Positions 43,538 through 55,404 of a stretch of 64,000 bases of DNA are shown in pieces; position 1 is the stretch's first letter; every line of letters starts with the position of its first letter. Under the pieces are notes generated by a model that ran no database searches, had not been told where the DNA came from, and worked only from the letters and a program-made list of their open reading frames with translations. Position numbers and translations under genes: made by a program. The stretch is from contig OY743169.1 of the NCBI GenBank assembly GCA_963555705.1, forward strand, positions 1,123,501-1,187,500. Direction: 5' to 3'. The stretch comes from Ligustrum vulgare (taxonomy: Eukaryota; Streptophyta; Magnoliopsida; Lamiales; Oleaceae).

Positions 43538-45741
43538 TTAGTATATAACGTGTGCGATGTACGTGATATTGTAACAATATTATAATAATTTTAGTCAAGT
43601 ATATATGTTTTTTAAATTTAATAAAAATTGTCTAAATTTTCTACACTTTTACCTAAAAAATATTCAAAGTGTTGATTTAAATAATCTTAATATCAAAAAC
43701 AATTTACCCTAAATATATTCAAATTTCTAAGTACGTAATACCATTATCAATAATACTATCATCTTTTTTCTAATTACCGATTACTGACTTCTTTAAAAAA
43801 AATTTCTCCTGAAATGTATTATTATGCTACCTTATTCGAAGAACTGAAGTTGGGAGGATTTCTTCTTCTTCTTCTATGTATGTATGTATGTAGTTTATAA
43901 TCAATTCATTGTTGCAGTGAAAAAAGAATGATAAACATCATTTGACAATTTATCAAGATTTTAGAATCAAGATAAATAAAAAATAAAAAAAATCAATTGT
44001 GATCTGGAATAAAAAATGTTTATCATGCATGTGAGCTAGAACTCAGAACAACATTTGATTATAAATGTCTGAGAAAATCTGAGATATATAATCTAGGTTC
44101 CCTACTAAGGTATGATTATTCGAGAAACGAAAAATATCATATTTAATTAGAGTAATGTTTGATCAGGAAAATTATTCTGAAATATGTGCCTTTAAATTTC
44201 TGACTCAACAAATTGATTCATAGTGTTGTGAATCCCAAAATAGCACTCACATTTCTTTAAATTGATAGAACCACCACAACCCATCATCTCAAATTTTACT
44301 ACAACCTAATGAGAGACGTGTTCATCGATTTGATGAAACAAAAACAATAACATGTCCTCGTGATTTCTTTTTATCGTTTAACATAGTAAACACATTATAA
44401 TAAAAATGAGTTCATAAACATAAAAAAAGAAGTCGAGGTGAACAAAATCATGGACGGATCTATCTCATGGCGAGATAGGTTCGCCGTCCGTGCTAGATTC
44501 AGAAAAAAAATGTTAGACTTTTTTGCATTTTTGGACACGACTAAAAAAATATAGTTATTTTATTGAAGTCCTCCATAACTGAGATTTTTTTATTAATGAC
44601 CGACTGAGCTGAACAAAGTTTCTAGATTTGTCGATAAACAAAATACAATACATATTTACAGAATAATAACTTATGGTTGCTCATACCTCGTGACATTTTA
44701 TAAACTGTAAAAACTAAAATTTCACTTTAAAATTTGAATACAAGATAAAAATATATACACATAAACAAACTCAAAACATAAACAAATGATTTTCTCAAGA
44801 AATTTGCAATTCGAGATTTCAACGTAAAAATTTAATACAATAAGAATTTAAATTGATTGGAAAACAAAACTTAATTAATTTTTCATATAATCAATATTTT
44901 AGAAATTTACAAATATCATACTTCAATAATTGACTTTCTGAATAAAGAAATGAATCTTCCTAGTACTCTATTTTTATGTGTGTGGTGAGAATATAATCAA
45001 CATCACATTAATATTTGACAAAGAAACTTAAAATGGAAATATGACTAATAGAGAATAAAATGTTTAATGTAGAAGGTGAAAATGATTTTCTAATTATTTT
45101 TTTATATACATGTTAAAAAAACTTATTCAAGGAATAATTTTTTTTTCTCATATTAGTTGAAGAATGTTTATGAACTTTAAATTATCTGAGAGTTATTAGT
45201 TTTATTTAAAAGATTTTTAGTGGGAAAGTGAAGAGTTTAGATTGTAAATATATGAAAAATATTTTTATCAACAATATGATTATAAAATAAAATGTTAAAA
45301 AAATTGTACATTAATTAAAATTAACGGTAAATATGATATTATTAAAAAGTTGAAGGTAAAATAATATAAAAAATTCTCCCTTTAAGACCTTTTAGAAGTT
45401 TTTTTTTTTAAAAAAAATAAAAATTATTATATGCATGTAAAAATTTTAATTCAAAAAGTACACATTTTTCTTTTTCTCATATTAATTGAAGAGCGCATTT
45501 AAAACTATAAATTATATGAGAGTTATAGGTTTTATTTAAAAGATATAAAATGAGAAAGTGAAAAGTTTAGATTATAAATGTATGAAAAATATTTTTATTG
45601 ATAATACGAAAATTAAAAGAAATAAAATATTAAAAAATATACATTAATTAAAACTAAGGATGAATATGAAATTATTAAAAAAATGCGATGATAAAATAGT
45701 CTAAAAAAGTTTTCCGGACTTTTAAAAGTTGTAAGTATAGA
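43538..45741 (-). mobile_element. Non-autonomous Helitron, minus strand, 2.2 kb
   Basis: On the minus strand the 3' end reads an imperfect hairpin around CGTACATCGCACACG and then CTAA followed by T (terminus 43538). The 5' end TCTATACTTACAAC follows an A (terminus 45741). The 5' third is duplicated: 45147-45400 and about 45472-45735 share CTCATATTA.TTGAAGA, GAGAGTTAT, GTTTTATTTAAAAGAT and ATGAAAAATATTTTTAT. No protein is encoded. The 3' hairpin is less regular than in the other two Helitrons, so confidence is lower. Confidence 0.6.
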
Positions 45742-46000
45742 TTAAGTATTAAGCTATGCGCAAACTTCACTCATAAAATATGCAAATAAAATCCATTGAT
45801 GTTCTTTTTTAAAAAAGGAAGAAGAAAATATCATTAATATTCTTACCGTAAAAAAAAAAAAAAATGAAGAAAGAGAACAATAATTAATTGGGAATCCATT
45901 TGTTCTCCCTTATCTGCATAAGAACTTTCCATCAAATCTTATTATGCTTAAAGGTACTAATTCTCTACCCTGCTGAATTATTGCACAATAACCGAAGAAC

Positions 46001-46040
<40 letters not shown>

Positions 46041-46289
46041 GCTGTAATCGACTGTTTTCATTCAATTAATGCAGCCTAATTTATGTATTCAATTAATTAT
46101 TACTAAAAGTTAAAATTGAATTTAATGTACAGTATTATTCTTGATTAGCACTTGGAAAATAAGGAGAATTAATTATTGTACCACTGATGTGGTCGAATCC
46201 CCATTTATTTATTTATTTCTATTTTATGAAAAGCCAATATGCCAAAACAGTAGAGTTATTGGACTTTTGATTTGCACTTGGACAATAGA

Positions 46290-46323
<34 letters not shown>

Positions 46324-46902
46324 GAGTTCATCAACTATTTTTAAAGTTCAACCATATAATTAATTATATCCATTGAATAACTAACTTTATTCCACGTCTA
46401 GTCCATACAGAACAATCCCACAATTTTTGGGTTAGGGAAACTTACAGTTTTATGCCTCAAACAACTTGAGTCCCTAAGTTGCATCCACTTGAGCATCAAA
46501 TGGCTTCTACTTTATCAAGAATTATGAAATTAAATTCGTTCATGCAGGCGCATGCATCCAATTTTCTTACCAATACGAGAAAATGGATTACAAAAATTCT
46601 TTAATGCATTAAAATATTAAAAACACAACCCTCAAATAAAATGAACATTTGCAAATGTAAATAACAGTTGGAATCAATAATTGAAAGGAGGCAAATAATA
46701 CCGTAATGGAACCTTGACTTTCATGCACTGCTTATGGATATACACACATGCATATATATAATAGAAACTGAATTAAATGTAATGAAAGTTTAGACACTTT
46801 CACCTAATCACAACCAAGTGACCAAAAACACAATTTCAAACCTGAAAAATCATATGAGATCACAAAGCATACACTTACCATTTAACGGAATATAATATGC
46901 AT
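45742..46902. other. AT-rich spacer with microsatellites
   Basis: A (GT)n(AT)n tract lies at about 46002-46039 and a (TTA)n tract at about 46291-46322. No gene or element ends are recognised. Confidence 0.5.
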
Positions 46903-48160
46903 CAGGAACAGACCCAAGATTTTTGTTCAGGGTATGTAGAGGTGGAGTACCTTCCGAGGGTTAGGGGGTGGAGCCGCCGATTTTTTTTTTTTTTTTGAAC
47001 GAATACGGCCAAAGCCTTAGGCTTGGGAAACAGAGGTAGGCATGAACGTGGTTTCATATGATTTTGGTACCTAGGGAACCGAACTGAACCGAACCAAGAA
47101 TCGATGATTCTTTTTGCAAGAGAAGAATCGAATCGGAACCGAACTGTTTAGTTCTTTTAGTTCTGGTTCTGGTTCTAGTTCTGGTTCCGGTTCCCTAAAT
47201 TGAAAATTTTCAAACTTAAGCAATGAAACCATTGTAGATTCCGGTTGGTAAAAGTCATAAGACAGTAAGGTCATCGAGCTTGATCAAAATGCGAATACAA
47301 CACTCAAAATTCTTGATATCAAAATATTCAATCTCTTTTAGACAGTAACGTATCTCACCATTCGTGTCTATTCACTTCCTTCAGGGAACATTCACACAAG
47401 TCCAACAAATCCTTGAAAACAAGATAACAATTAATTGTAAGATGAAGAATGAAGATTTATTGTTTGTTGATTCTTGAAAAACTGATGGCTGAATGTTTGC
47501 AGCTGAACGACAAAATCAGTAAAAGAAAATTGATTTTTGATATATGGTTTTTTGTTTATTACTTATTTTGCTTATAGTTATTGTAATGTTTAATGAGTTA
47601 ATAGTTGTTGGATAATTGATATTGTAATGGATCGGATAACATGCATTAAGATTAGGAATTGATGATTTTTTTATTTTTTTTTTAAATTTTTTTTTTAAAA
47701 AATTTATATTTAAAAAAAATTAAAAAATCGTGTTTTGTTCTGGTTCTGGTTCTGAACCAAGAACCATTCAATAACCGATGGTTCTTGATTTTTAGAACCA
47801 TATCCATTTAAAATTTTGATAGAAACGAACCGAACCAGGACCAAACCGGAACCAAACCGAACTGCTGGTTCTAGTTCTTTTGCCCAGGCCTAAGTAGAGG
47901 TGGTGTAATTACGATTTTGAATCTCAGCTTTCACATTTCATGTTTGGAACTTTGGGTGAGAATTGAGTGTAAATTACAAATTTAGTCAAATTAAAATTAA
48001 GACAATTATTTGGTCCATTTCAATTATTCTTTTAGATTAAATGAGTTTCAAATTTTAAAGGGCTGACATAAAAAATCAGTGCTAGCAAAATTTAAATGGG
48101 CTGAACAGAATTTGATTGCAGGCATATGCCTGCACTCAGCTAAGCATGGGTCCACCCCTG
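46903..48160. mobile_element. hAT-like element with another nested inside
   Basis: Flanked by a perfect 8-bp duplication ATATGCAT (46895-46902 and 48161-48168). The ends are inverted repeats, CAGGAACAGACCCA on the left against CAGGGGTGGACCCA (reverse complement of the right), 11 of 14 matching. Eight-bp duplications and CA(G)GG ends are hAT traits. Without the nested insert at 47037-47892 it is about 0.4 kb, a MITE. No transposase is present. Confidence 0.8.
47037..47892. mobile_element. Nested hAT-like element with GGTTC-rich arms
   Basis: Left end TAGGCATGAACG and reverse complement of the right end TAGGCCTGGGC form short inverted repeats. Flanks AACAGAGG and AGTAGAGG match at six of eight positions as a decayed target copy. 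Inside, AACCGAACTGAACCGAACC on the left and GAACCGAACCAGGACC with CTGGTTCTAG on the right give long GGTTC/GAACC arms, known from plant hAT MITE families with TAGGCCTGGGC-type ends. Confidence 0.6.
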
Positions 48161-49819
48161 ATATGCATCATTATCTGTTGGATATTAGTTTAACAAATCG
48201 ATAAATTGGTTAAGTATTAAAAATCGACTAAAGTGACTTCGTGTCGACTTTGGTCAAACACTCAAACCCGACTCAATCCGTTTAGGCAAGTTAGTTTACC
48301 ACTTCGCTACTTCGGGGCACAGAAACGGGGATCGAATTTTTAACCATACAATTACACGTCAACTGTTTTTATTAAAAATTCAATTTCGCATAAAGCCATG
48401 CGATCTCATGGTAGTCCGAAAAGTTGTGTCTTTTCGAAGTGATGTATGGTTTGGCTTCACACCACTTCGTCCACAAATCCTTCATCTTCTAAAAATTGGA
48501 CAATTGGGATGTCATATTCCTTACACCAATGATAACCAACAATAATATCATTCTCTCTTCTCATATTAATAAAAATTCTTACATTTTGTTGCACATTTTT
48601 TTATTTTCTTTCATTTTCATTTTTGGAGTAAAAAAAATCATAATTTTGGTTCATTGTGCTTGTGTTTTGGAGTGTTACAAACACAAGTGGGAGTCGTTGT
48701 ATCTTAGGAGTCGGTTGTCATAAACCGTAGGCATCTTTGATGGGCAAATTCGACTTAAGGACAAATTGTTCAACACTTGCCTCAACTTTGTCTCTTTTCT
48801 TCTTCTTATTTCCTAGTCGTTACTCAATCCATTTGTCGGCACGAATTTCATATAAATTATTCTATTTTTTTGACATCACTGTAGACAAAATATTCCAACA
48901 TTATCCTATTAATATTGATGGTTAAAATTAACGTGCATAATTGTATTCCAATAACATACCTTTTACGTGCATAAATTGGACATAATTTCGACTGACCAAA
49001 ATCGAATATATGAAGTAGAAATAAAAAAATGCATGAAATGAATTTGGTCAAAGCAAGAATTGGACGCTTTGTCCTTAAGACGATAATGCCCCGAATGGGT
49101 GCTAATGATTTTCTGTCATTTGTCTCCCAAGATACAGCATCACATCCCGCAATAGGACCACTTCAAATTACGTAGACCAACAAACCTTACTTATGCTTTG
49201 AAATCTCTTCATTTGAAACTCGACTCCAAATAAAAAGCAAAATTTATTTTTAAATGAATATGCATCAACATGATAATGCAATAAAAGGAAAATGAATTGA
49301 ACGATAAATCCAAGCGTATAAGGTCTATTTATAGATGATGAAAAGTTTTGTCTCAAAAGACACATCCTTTGAAAATTGTCTCTAAAATAAAGAGACAAAA
49401 CTATTGAAAAATAACAAATTCAAAAGTCGCAATCTTTCATATGAAAAGACATATTTTTTCATTTAGATTAATTCTAGAATATTCTAAATAATTTTTCTAT
49501 ATTGTCACAATTTTAAGTTGCTTAATTTTTCATTCATCAACTAATGGTTTCATTTAAATAATTACATAAATTGGTCAAAACCAATTTTACATACAAAGTT
49601 CTAACATTGAGAACCTCGATGATGTAAGTAACCCGAGGGTGTTTGTAACCCCGATCACTACTGAGACATGCATGCATAACAACCTCAGTGCTGGGGAACC
49701 CTCAGGCTCAGGGTTTTTTGTCAGGACGTAGGTTCAGGCCGTCCTACTCATTCTCTAGTCAGCGTCCCAATGCAAGTAGGACTCTTGATTCTCTAAAATC
49801 CTACTTTAACAAGGCAACA
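48161..49819. other. Region without gene; possible SINE fragment
   Basis: On the minus strand at about 48200-48325 a box-A-like TAGCGAAGTGGTAAAC is followed, at tRNA-like spacing, by a box-B-like GGGTTTGAGTG, compatible with a tRNA-derived SINE head. From 48700 to 49150 there are only short frames. At 49600-49800 the sequence is GC-richer (GGGGAACCCTCAGGCTCAGG), origin unknown. Confidence 0.35.
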
Positions 49820-50023
49820 AGAGATCATGCAATCTTATCATAAATCTGCCAGCAAGACTCCCACGTCTAAAAGGACTTCTAAGTCCCCAAACCATTAGGT
49901 AACCTAATCCTACCTGCTGGAAGGAACTACTCACCGCCTTTGTTTCATATATTCAGAGATCCGATCATACTTGTTCGTTGCTCAAGCTCGAAATATTTCG
50001 TGTGTGAATTTTTAGCATCATCA

Positions 50024-50074
<51 letters not shown>

Positions 50075-50307
50075 TAACTTGTGTTTTTCTCTCTTTTCTG
50101 CATCACATTAGTAATGCAATCTTATCCTAAATCTGCCAGCAAGACTTCCACATCTATAAGGACTCCTAAGTCTCCACACTATTATGTAACCTAATTCTAC
50201 CTAGAAAGAACTACTCAATGCCTTTGTTTCATGTATTCGAAGATCCAGATTGTATTTATTGTTGCTCAAGCACAGAATATTTCATATGCGAATTTTTAGC
50301 ATCATCA

Positions 50308-50358
<51 letters not shown>

Positions 50359-50360
50359 GT
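49820..50360. repeat. Direct duplication (about 220 bp) with (TTA)n tracts
   Basis: ATGCAATCTTATC..AAATCTGCCAGCAAGACT begins both 49828 and 50115. Both copies run through ACCTAATCCTACCT-like text and GCCTTTGTTTCAT.TATTC to GAATTTTTAGCATCATCAATT followed by a (TTA)n tract (50024-50073 and 50308-50373). The microsatellite sits at the same point in each copy, so it was present before the duplication or is copied with the unit. Confidence 0.85.
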
Positions 50361-50821
50361 TATTATTATTATTAAAAGTTTGAAATGTAATTAATAAAAT
50401 CAAGAATAAATTATTATTATTATAAAATCAAGAGTAAATTATTATTATTATTATTAATTGTTGTTGTTATTGTTGAAATTAATACAGTGACGTATGAAGA
50501 AGCCAGAGGGTCATGTAATTATTTTGACATTATCCACTGAGAGCTTACGCAATTCAAAGACTGAGATCAATAATTGTTGCAGTGATGCAGTATATTAGAA
50601 GAATGTCAGAGGTACTCCAGTAAATATATTTTATTATACATCAACGTGTAGATTATTTTATCCAGAGAAAGAGTCGTTAAAAATGATTTTAAGAAAAAAA
50701 AAAAAAAAATTTACTGAAAATGGGATAAATTTACACACTATTTTATTTTTAAAAAAAAAAAAATAGCATTGATCCCCGATTTTAGCAAATTGATCCTCCA
50801 ATGCTTGCTAAAACTGTAACA

Positions 50822-50825
50822 TCTA

Positions 50826-50865
<40 letters not shown>

Positions 50866-51186
50866 GGATAATCGTCACCATTTTATAAACACAATTTTTC
50901 GTCTAAAATTCTTTCTAAATCAAGAAATTTTTACTAAAAGAAAAAGGAAAAAAAAATATTAAATGTAATTAATAAAAGTTGGTATTTAAACAAAAGTTAG
51001 TAATAAATGTGGTCATTAATTTATATACATATATATAATAAAATTAGTTCAAACAAAATTTTTCAATTTTTAAACTTAAAATCATAATAATTATATAAGA
51101 ATTTAAATATTGATAAAATTACAATTTAAAAAATTTAAAACCATATTTGAACTAAATAAATAAATATTGCAAAATATAGTGAATAC
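50822..51186 (+). mobile_element. Helitron 5' part, interrupted by an LTR element
   Basis: TCTATATTATTATT follows an A at 50821, then a (TTA)n tract and AGGATAATCGTCACCATTTT, the same 5' family as the Helitron at 24826. The continuation lies at 56948-57150 (AATATGCATTATAAGTGTCAAAT and AATCTCAACAAAAAC), matching about 25326-25450 of that Helitron. No 3' hairpin and CTRR end was found, so the 3' part is lost or too decayed. Confidence 0.65.
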
Positions 51187-51393
51187 TGTTATAAATAATG
51201 TATATATGTGAATGACATTACCATTATATCCCTGTATACTTTACAGTATTACGATTGTGTCATTGTCCACTCCTATAAATAGGAGCCATTTCATAACATT
51301 TGATATACCAATTCTTGAAGAGAAATTCTCTCCTCTAAACTCTCTCCATTTCTCTCTCTATGTTGTTCTTATGATTTCGATGATTTTATAACA
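51187..51393 (+). repeat. 5' LTR (207 bp) of the thaumatin-carrying element
   Basis: TG...CA ends (TGTTATAAATAATG to TTTTATAACA). A TATA-like CCTATAAATAGGAG lies at about 51273-51286, followed by CT-rich sequence, so the LTR holds a plausible promoter. Confidence 0.9.
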
Positions 51394-51907
51394 CGTTATC
51401 AGCACGAGTCTCTAACCAATTGAGTAATACGACGGGAGTATGCTCTACAGTTGCATCTAAATGATGAACCTCTGTATCAGAAACCAGATTATTATTAATC
51501 CACATTTCATTTTCAAGTCTAGTATCAATGATGTTAGAAAATCTCGAGCTTAAGAAATATGAGTTCAAATGTTCAAAGATCTTCTTCCTTGATTTATCCA
51601 AATTCATCTATAAACTTTCGATATTGAAAATTCCAGATTCATAATTTCCAAATCTGGAATCACGCTATTAAATCTCAATCTAGAATATGTAAACAAACAT
51701 CATCAAACCATTCTTTCATCTTGGATGATGATCGGAGGTCAACAAATCCAAATCGAGAGTATATCAGGAGTAAACACGATGGACAGACTTCCGTATCAGG
51801 CTCAAACCGAGTTTGTATTCCAGCACACCTCTCCCGGATCTGAAGTTTCTAATAAGTAAATAAATGCCGCTACACAGTATGACCGGGAAATTAATTTGCT
51901 GAACCAG

Positions 51908-52345
51908 CCGACTACGAGTCCGGCAAGGTGGAGTGCTCTAGCACCGGCGCCATACCTCCCGCCACGCTTGCAGAATTCACTCTCAACGGCGACCAAGGTC
52001 TTGACTTTTATAATGTTAGCCTAGTCAATGGGTACAATCTGCCTAATACTGATTGTGGCCAAGGGAGGTACAAGAGGGGGTTTGATAGATCTGAACGGCG
52101 CCTGTCCAAGGGAGCTCAGTGTGTTCCGTGCAAATAGGAGCCGCAAACACGGAGTCGCGTGCAAGAGCGAGTGCGAGGCGTTTGGTGATCCGGCCTACTG
52201 CTGCAGCAAGGCATACAATACGCCGGATACTTCAAGCACGCATGACCCCGCTCTTACAGCTACGCCTATGATGATAAGATCAGCACCTATCCAAATGGAA
52301 TTGCTTGCTTCCAGTTCTCCGATCAAGATGGCAGTGATTAAGGCC
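51908..52345 (+). pseudogene. Thaumatin-like protein (PR-5) gene fragment inside the LTR element
   Basis: Middle part of a secreted thaumatin-like protein, recognisable in pieces. These are SGKVECSSTGAIPPATLAEF and GLDFYNVSLVNGYNLP in one frame, then LIVAKGGTRGG and IDLNGACPREL, then GVACKSECEAFGDPAYCCS and NTPDT in the next frame, then PRSYSYAYDDKISTYPNG in a third. At least two frameshifts are present. The Cys of RGGC is replaced by Leu, and the Cys before PRSYSYAYDD is a TGA stop. The signal peptide, the N-terminal third and the C-terminus are missing. No intron is visible in the piece. Its base composition is clearly GC-richer than the flanks, as expected for a captured exon. It is same-sense to the LTRs. 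The identification is strong; any function is very unlikely. Confidence 0.9.
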
Positions 52346-53990
52346 TCAGCCGGTGATAAATGAAAAGCGTCCTCAAAAGAGTACAGCCGAAAGTGAGGGA
52401 TAATAATATTTGGTAGTGGTACCCATGATGAGATAATAATATTATTTGGTAGTGGACCACAATGAAAAGCAAAAAGAAAAATAGCGCATTCAATTTTTTT
52501 CTGTGAATGGTGGACCACAATGAAAAGCAGCAAAGTGGAGGTGAATGGTGGGCCAAAAATGAAAAGCAGCCTGTTTTTCCAGTACAGAGGTGGTTGTCCG
52601 GCAGATTCCATAAATAGAGGTAAGCCCAATTCCCTCACCTAATGAATTATTAATAACATGGATTATACACTTGCATGTGTAGAGGTGGGGTTATAAATAT
52701 TCTATTGTTTATTAATTCATGCACCCATACTCTGATAGTCCGCCCAACTCATATAAACTTGATATTATTATTGTTATTTACTTTATTAAATGATACCAGA
52801 AGTTATCAATACTAAAATTAGAAAATATTTTATCAAATGATAGCAGAAGTTATCGTTGCCAAAAAGTTGGTAAATGTTGATAAAATGTTTTATCCAATGG
52901 TACCAGAAGTTACCAATATCTGAATTTGAATGGGTGGATGAAAATTATTCAACAAGAGAATGTTGATATATGATAAAGATAATATCACATGATAGCATGG
53001 ACATAGCTAATGTGAAAATAATCTCATCAGTATTATGAGATGAATATTAGATGATAAGTGTCTGAAAAAGTTCTTGCACGAACACTTATGTATTCCAGAA
53101 GAAGTACATATTTACTCTAAAAGAAGTAAAAATTATCATCTAAACATACTGAAATGATATTATTATTGCTCTTGAAGAAGCATAAACGAATCATACATGC
53201 AAAACGAAAAAGGGGAAAAACATTTATAATCCTCAAAATGAGAGATGTGTTTCGGGAGTAGCCGTATCCTACCACCTCTGACATTTTGAGGAAATAAAGA
53301 AAAAGGTGTATCTCAAGAGTAAGAAATACTTCATATTTTACCACCTTAAATCTTTGAGGTACACAAGATTAAAACATTGATAAAATCCTAGAAATTTATG
53401 GTGTGTCTCAAGAGTGAGAATACTCCGTACTCTACCACCACCTATTCTAGGGTTCACAAAGATAAATTTACATTAACCGGACTCCATTTTCGCTTGATTC
53501 CCCTTCCTTACGACATATCTATCTTAACTCCTGCTGGATCTCGTATGGAGATCCAGTTGAGCCCATGAGGTAATATTAAAGATTTATTTTTGACAAAATC
53601 ATCCTACTCACCTTTCGGTGATTTATTTTCTAGCCTTTATAAAAACTCGAGAAAGGAAACAGGAAAATATTTTAAATGTGTATCAAAAGATTTATTTCAA
53701 TCTTTCAACTCAAACTCGGTAAATTCTTTTCAAAACATTTACCTGAAGATTAGAATAATATTTGCGAATATTTGATAATATAACATCCAATTTTTTATGG
53801 ATCTAGCCTTCTTCCCAAATCATCTATTTAAATGCATTATTCAACGCGTAAAAGAGCGATGGCTCCGCGTGTCAGTGATTCCATTAAGAAATAATGGAAT
53901 AAATTATTGAAAAGGTGGGAACAATGAGATAATGCGTCGTTACCTTTTTCGATATAAGGGAAGATTTGGCGACAAGATTGAGATCATGAG
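52346..53990. other. Interior of the LTR element, left part
   Basis: A phrase TGGACCACAATGAAAAGCA recurs at about 52462 and 52511, with decayed relatives near 52540-52570. Three CAGAA-loop hairpins lie at 52791-52916. A phrase TCTCAAGAGTGAGAATACT with TCTACCACC is repeated about three times at 53230-53450. No protein domain is seen. Confidence 0.6.
52791..52916 (+). repeat. Three hairpin units with GATA/TATC or GGTA/TACC arms and CAGAA loop
   Basis: GATACCAGAAGTTATC, GATAGCAGAAGTTATC and GGTACCAGAAGTTACC. Each forms a short stem around CAGAA. The third differs from the first on both arms in a way that keeps pairing (A-T changed to G-C at the second pair). Confidence 0.75.
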
Positions 53991-54096
53991 ATATTTCCTT
54001 GGATATTGTACTCGATTCTTCGGTATACTAAAAGTAATAAAGGTAAACTGATTTGAAATATACAGAAATACTTACTGATGAAATGAATACTGTATT

Positions 54097-54298
54097 GAAC
54101 CAGAAGTTCATACATATGTACAAGTGAAATATCTTGCTGAACCAGAAGTTCATACGTACAAGTGAAATATGTATATAGTATGGACCAGAAGCTCATAAAT
54201 GAAATATACATTGTATTGAACCAGAAGTTTAGCTATATTGTATTGAATTAAATATTCATACATAGAAATGAAATAAAACCGTATTGAACCAGAAGTTC
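54097..54298 (+). repeat. Five hairpin units GAACCAGAAGTTC
   Basis: Perfect copies at 54097-54109, 54139-54151 and 54286-54298; decayed copies at about 54182 and 54218. The perfect 13-mer pairs GAAC with GTTC around the loop CAGAA. Most units are followed by (A)CATA and GTGAAATAT, so the full period is about 40-45 bases. Confidence 0.85.
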
Positions 54299-55400
54299 TA
54301 TAATAAACGGTTAGATTATCAAAAGTTTCAAATTATTTTCTATGAGAAATTGTTTATCATACAACAATATTCTATGTCAAACAGGGATTAGCTCAAGAAG
54401 CTTTATGATTTGTAAAAGTACGATATATATACAATCCACCAAAGCGCACTGAGATATATGATTGAAATTACATCCCTAAAGGGACGACATGTGCGGCATT
54501 TTAGCCGATTGATAATGTTTGAGAACATTAGGGGGAAAACACGCCTGAAGCGTAATTATGCCCGAAGCATAATGACTATCGATTCCAAAATAAATATCTC
54601 TTGAATGATTAAGATGATCCCTTTGAAGCTAAATACTCATGGTGAGTAAAAGGGACATAATTAAATGTAAGAGATTCAGGTACCTGATGATAGAACATAT
54701 AAAGAGATCTCTCTATATTATATTGAGATGGAATCGATAAATAAGTCGACTACATACCCTCTTATGAAAATGAGGTTGATGAAATTATAATACTTTGGCC
54801 AAGTATATAACCCCAATGTAGGGATTATTGTTCAAGGACCTAAAGTCCAAATGATTATTGTTCAAGGACTTGAAGTCCAAATGCTTAAATGTGTAAAGCC
54901 AGTAATTATATGTACAAATGAAAAATATTTCACAGTCGTAAAAGACGACTCGTTGCGCGCAAGATTTTTCATAGAACTGGCATGACATATGGTGGATAGA
55001 CTATAGTCTAAATCACTAGCTTGAGCTCTTTGATATACCAATGAGTGAGATCAAAATGTATGATTCTCATCTCGGTACTTTGGGAGTGTTCTTTGATGTA
55101 CCAGTTGATCGCGGTACGTTGGGATTTCAAGTAAAATGATTGTAGATTATACGTCGAAATTGATATCTATTTCAATGATTGATTATGCTCCTGCAAATTA
55201 GAAATTGCAGTTTATAAAGTGCGAGAACATACATGTATAAATCATTGAAAGGTTCAATATGCCCAGATTAGTATCACTATAGAATGATACAAATGACTCC
55301 ATGATATAATATGTTGAAAGTGAAATTGAAGTGTACTATTATTATATTTGAATATTTGGGCATGCAATTGATTTTCAATATGCAAAATTATATTATCCAC
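54299..55400. other. Interior of the LTR element, middle part, no protein
   Basis: Only short frames on both strands. AATGATTATTGTTCAAGGACTTGAAGT-like text is duplicated at about 54826-54880 (TTATTGTTCAAGGAC twice). Nothing resembles GAG or POL. Confidence 0.5.
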
Positions 55401-55404
55401 CGGA

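Noticed and set aside
52195..52638. 147-codon minus-strand ORF over the thaumatin fragment
   Set aside because: It is the complement of the thaumatin fragment plus low-complexity hydrophobic sequence; the plus strand explains the segment.
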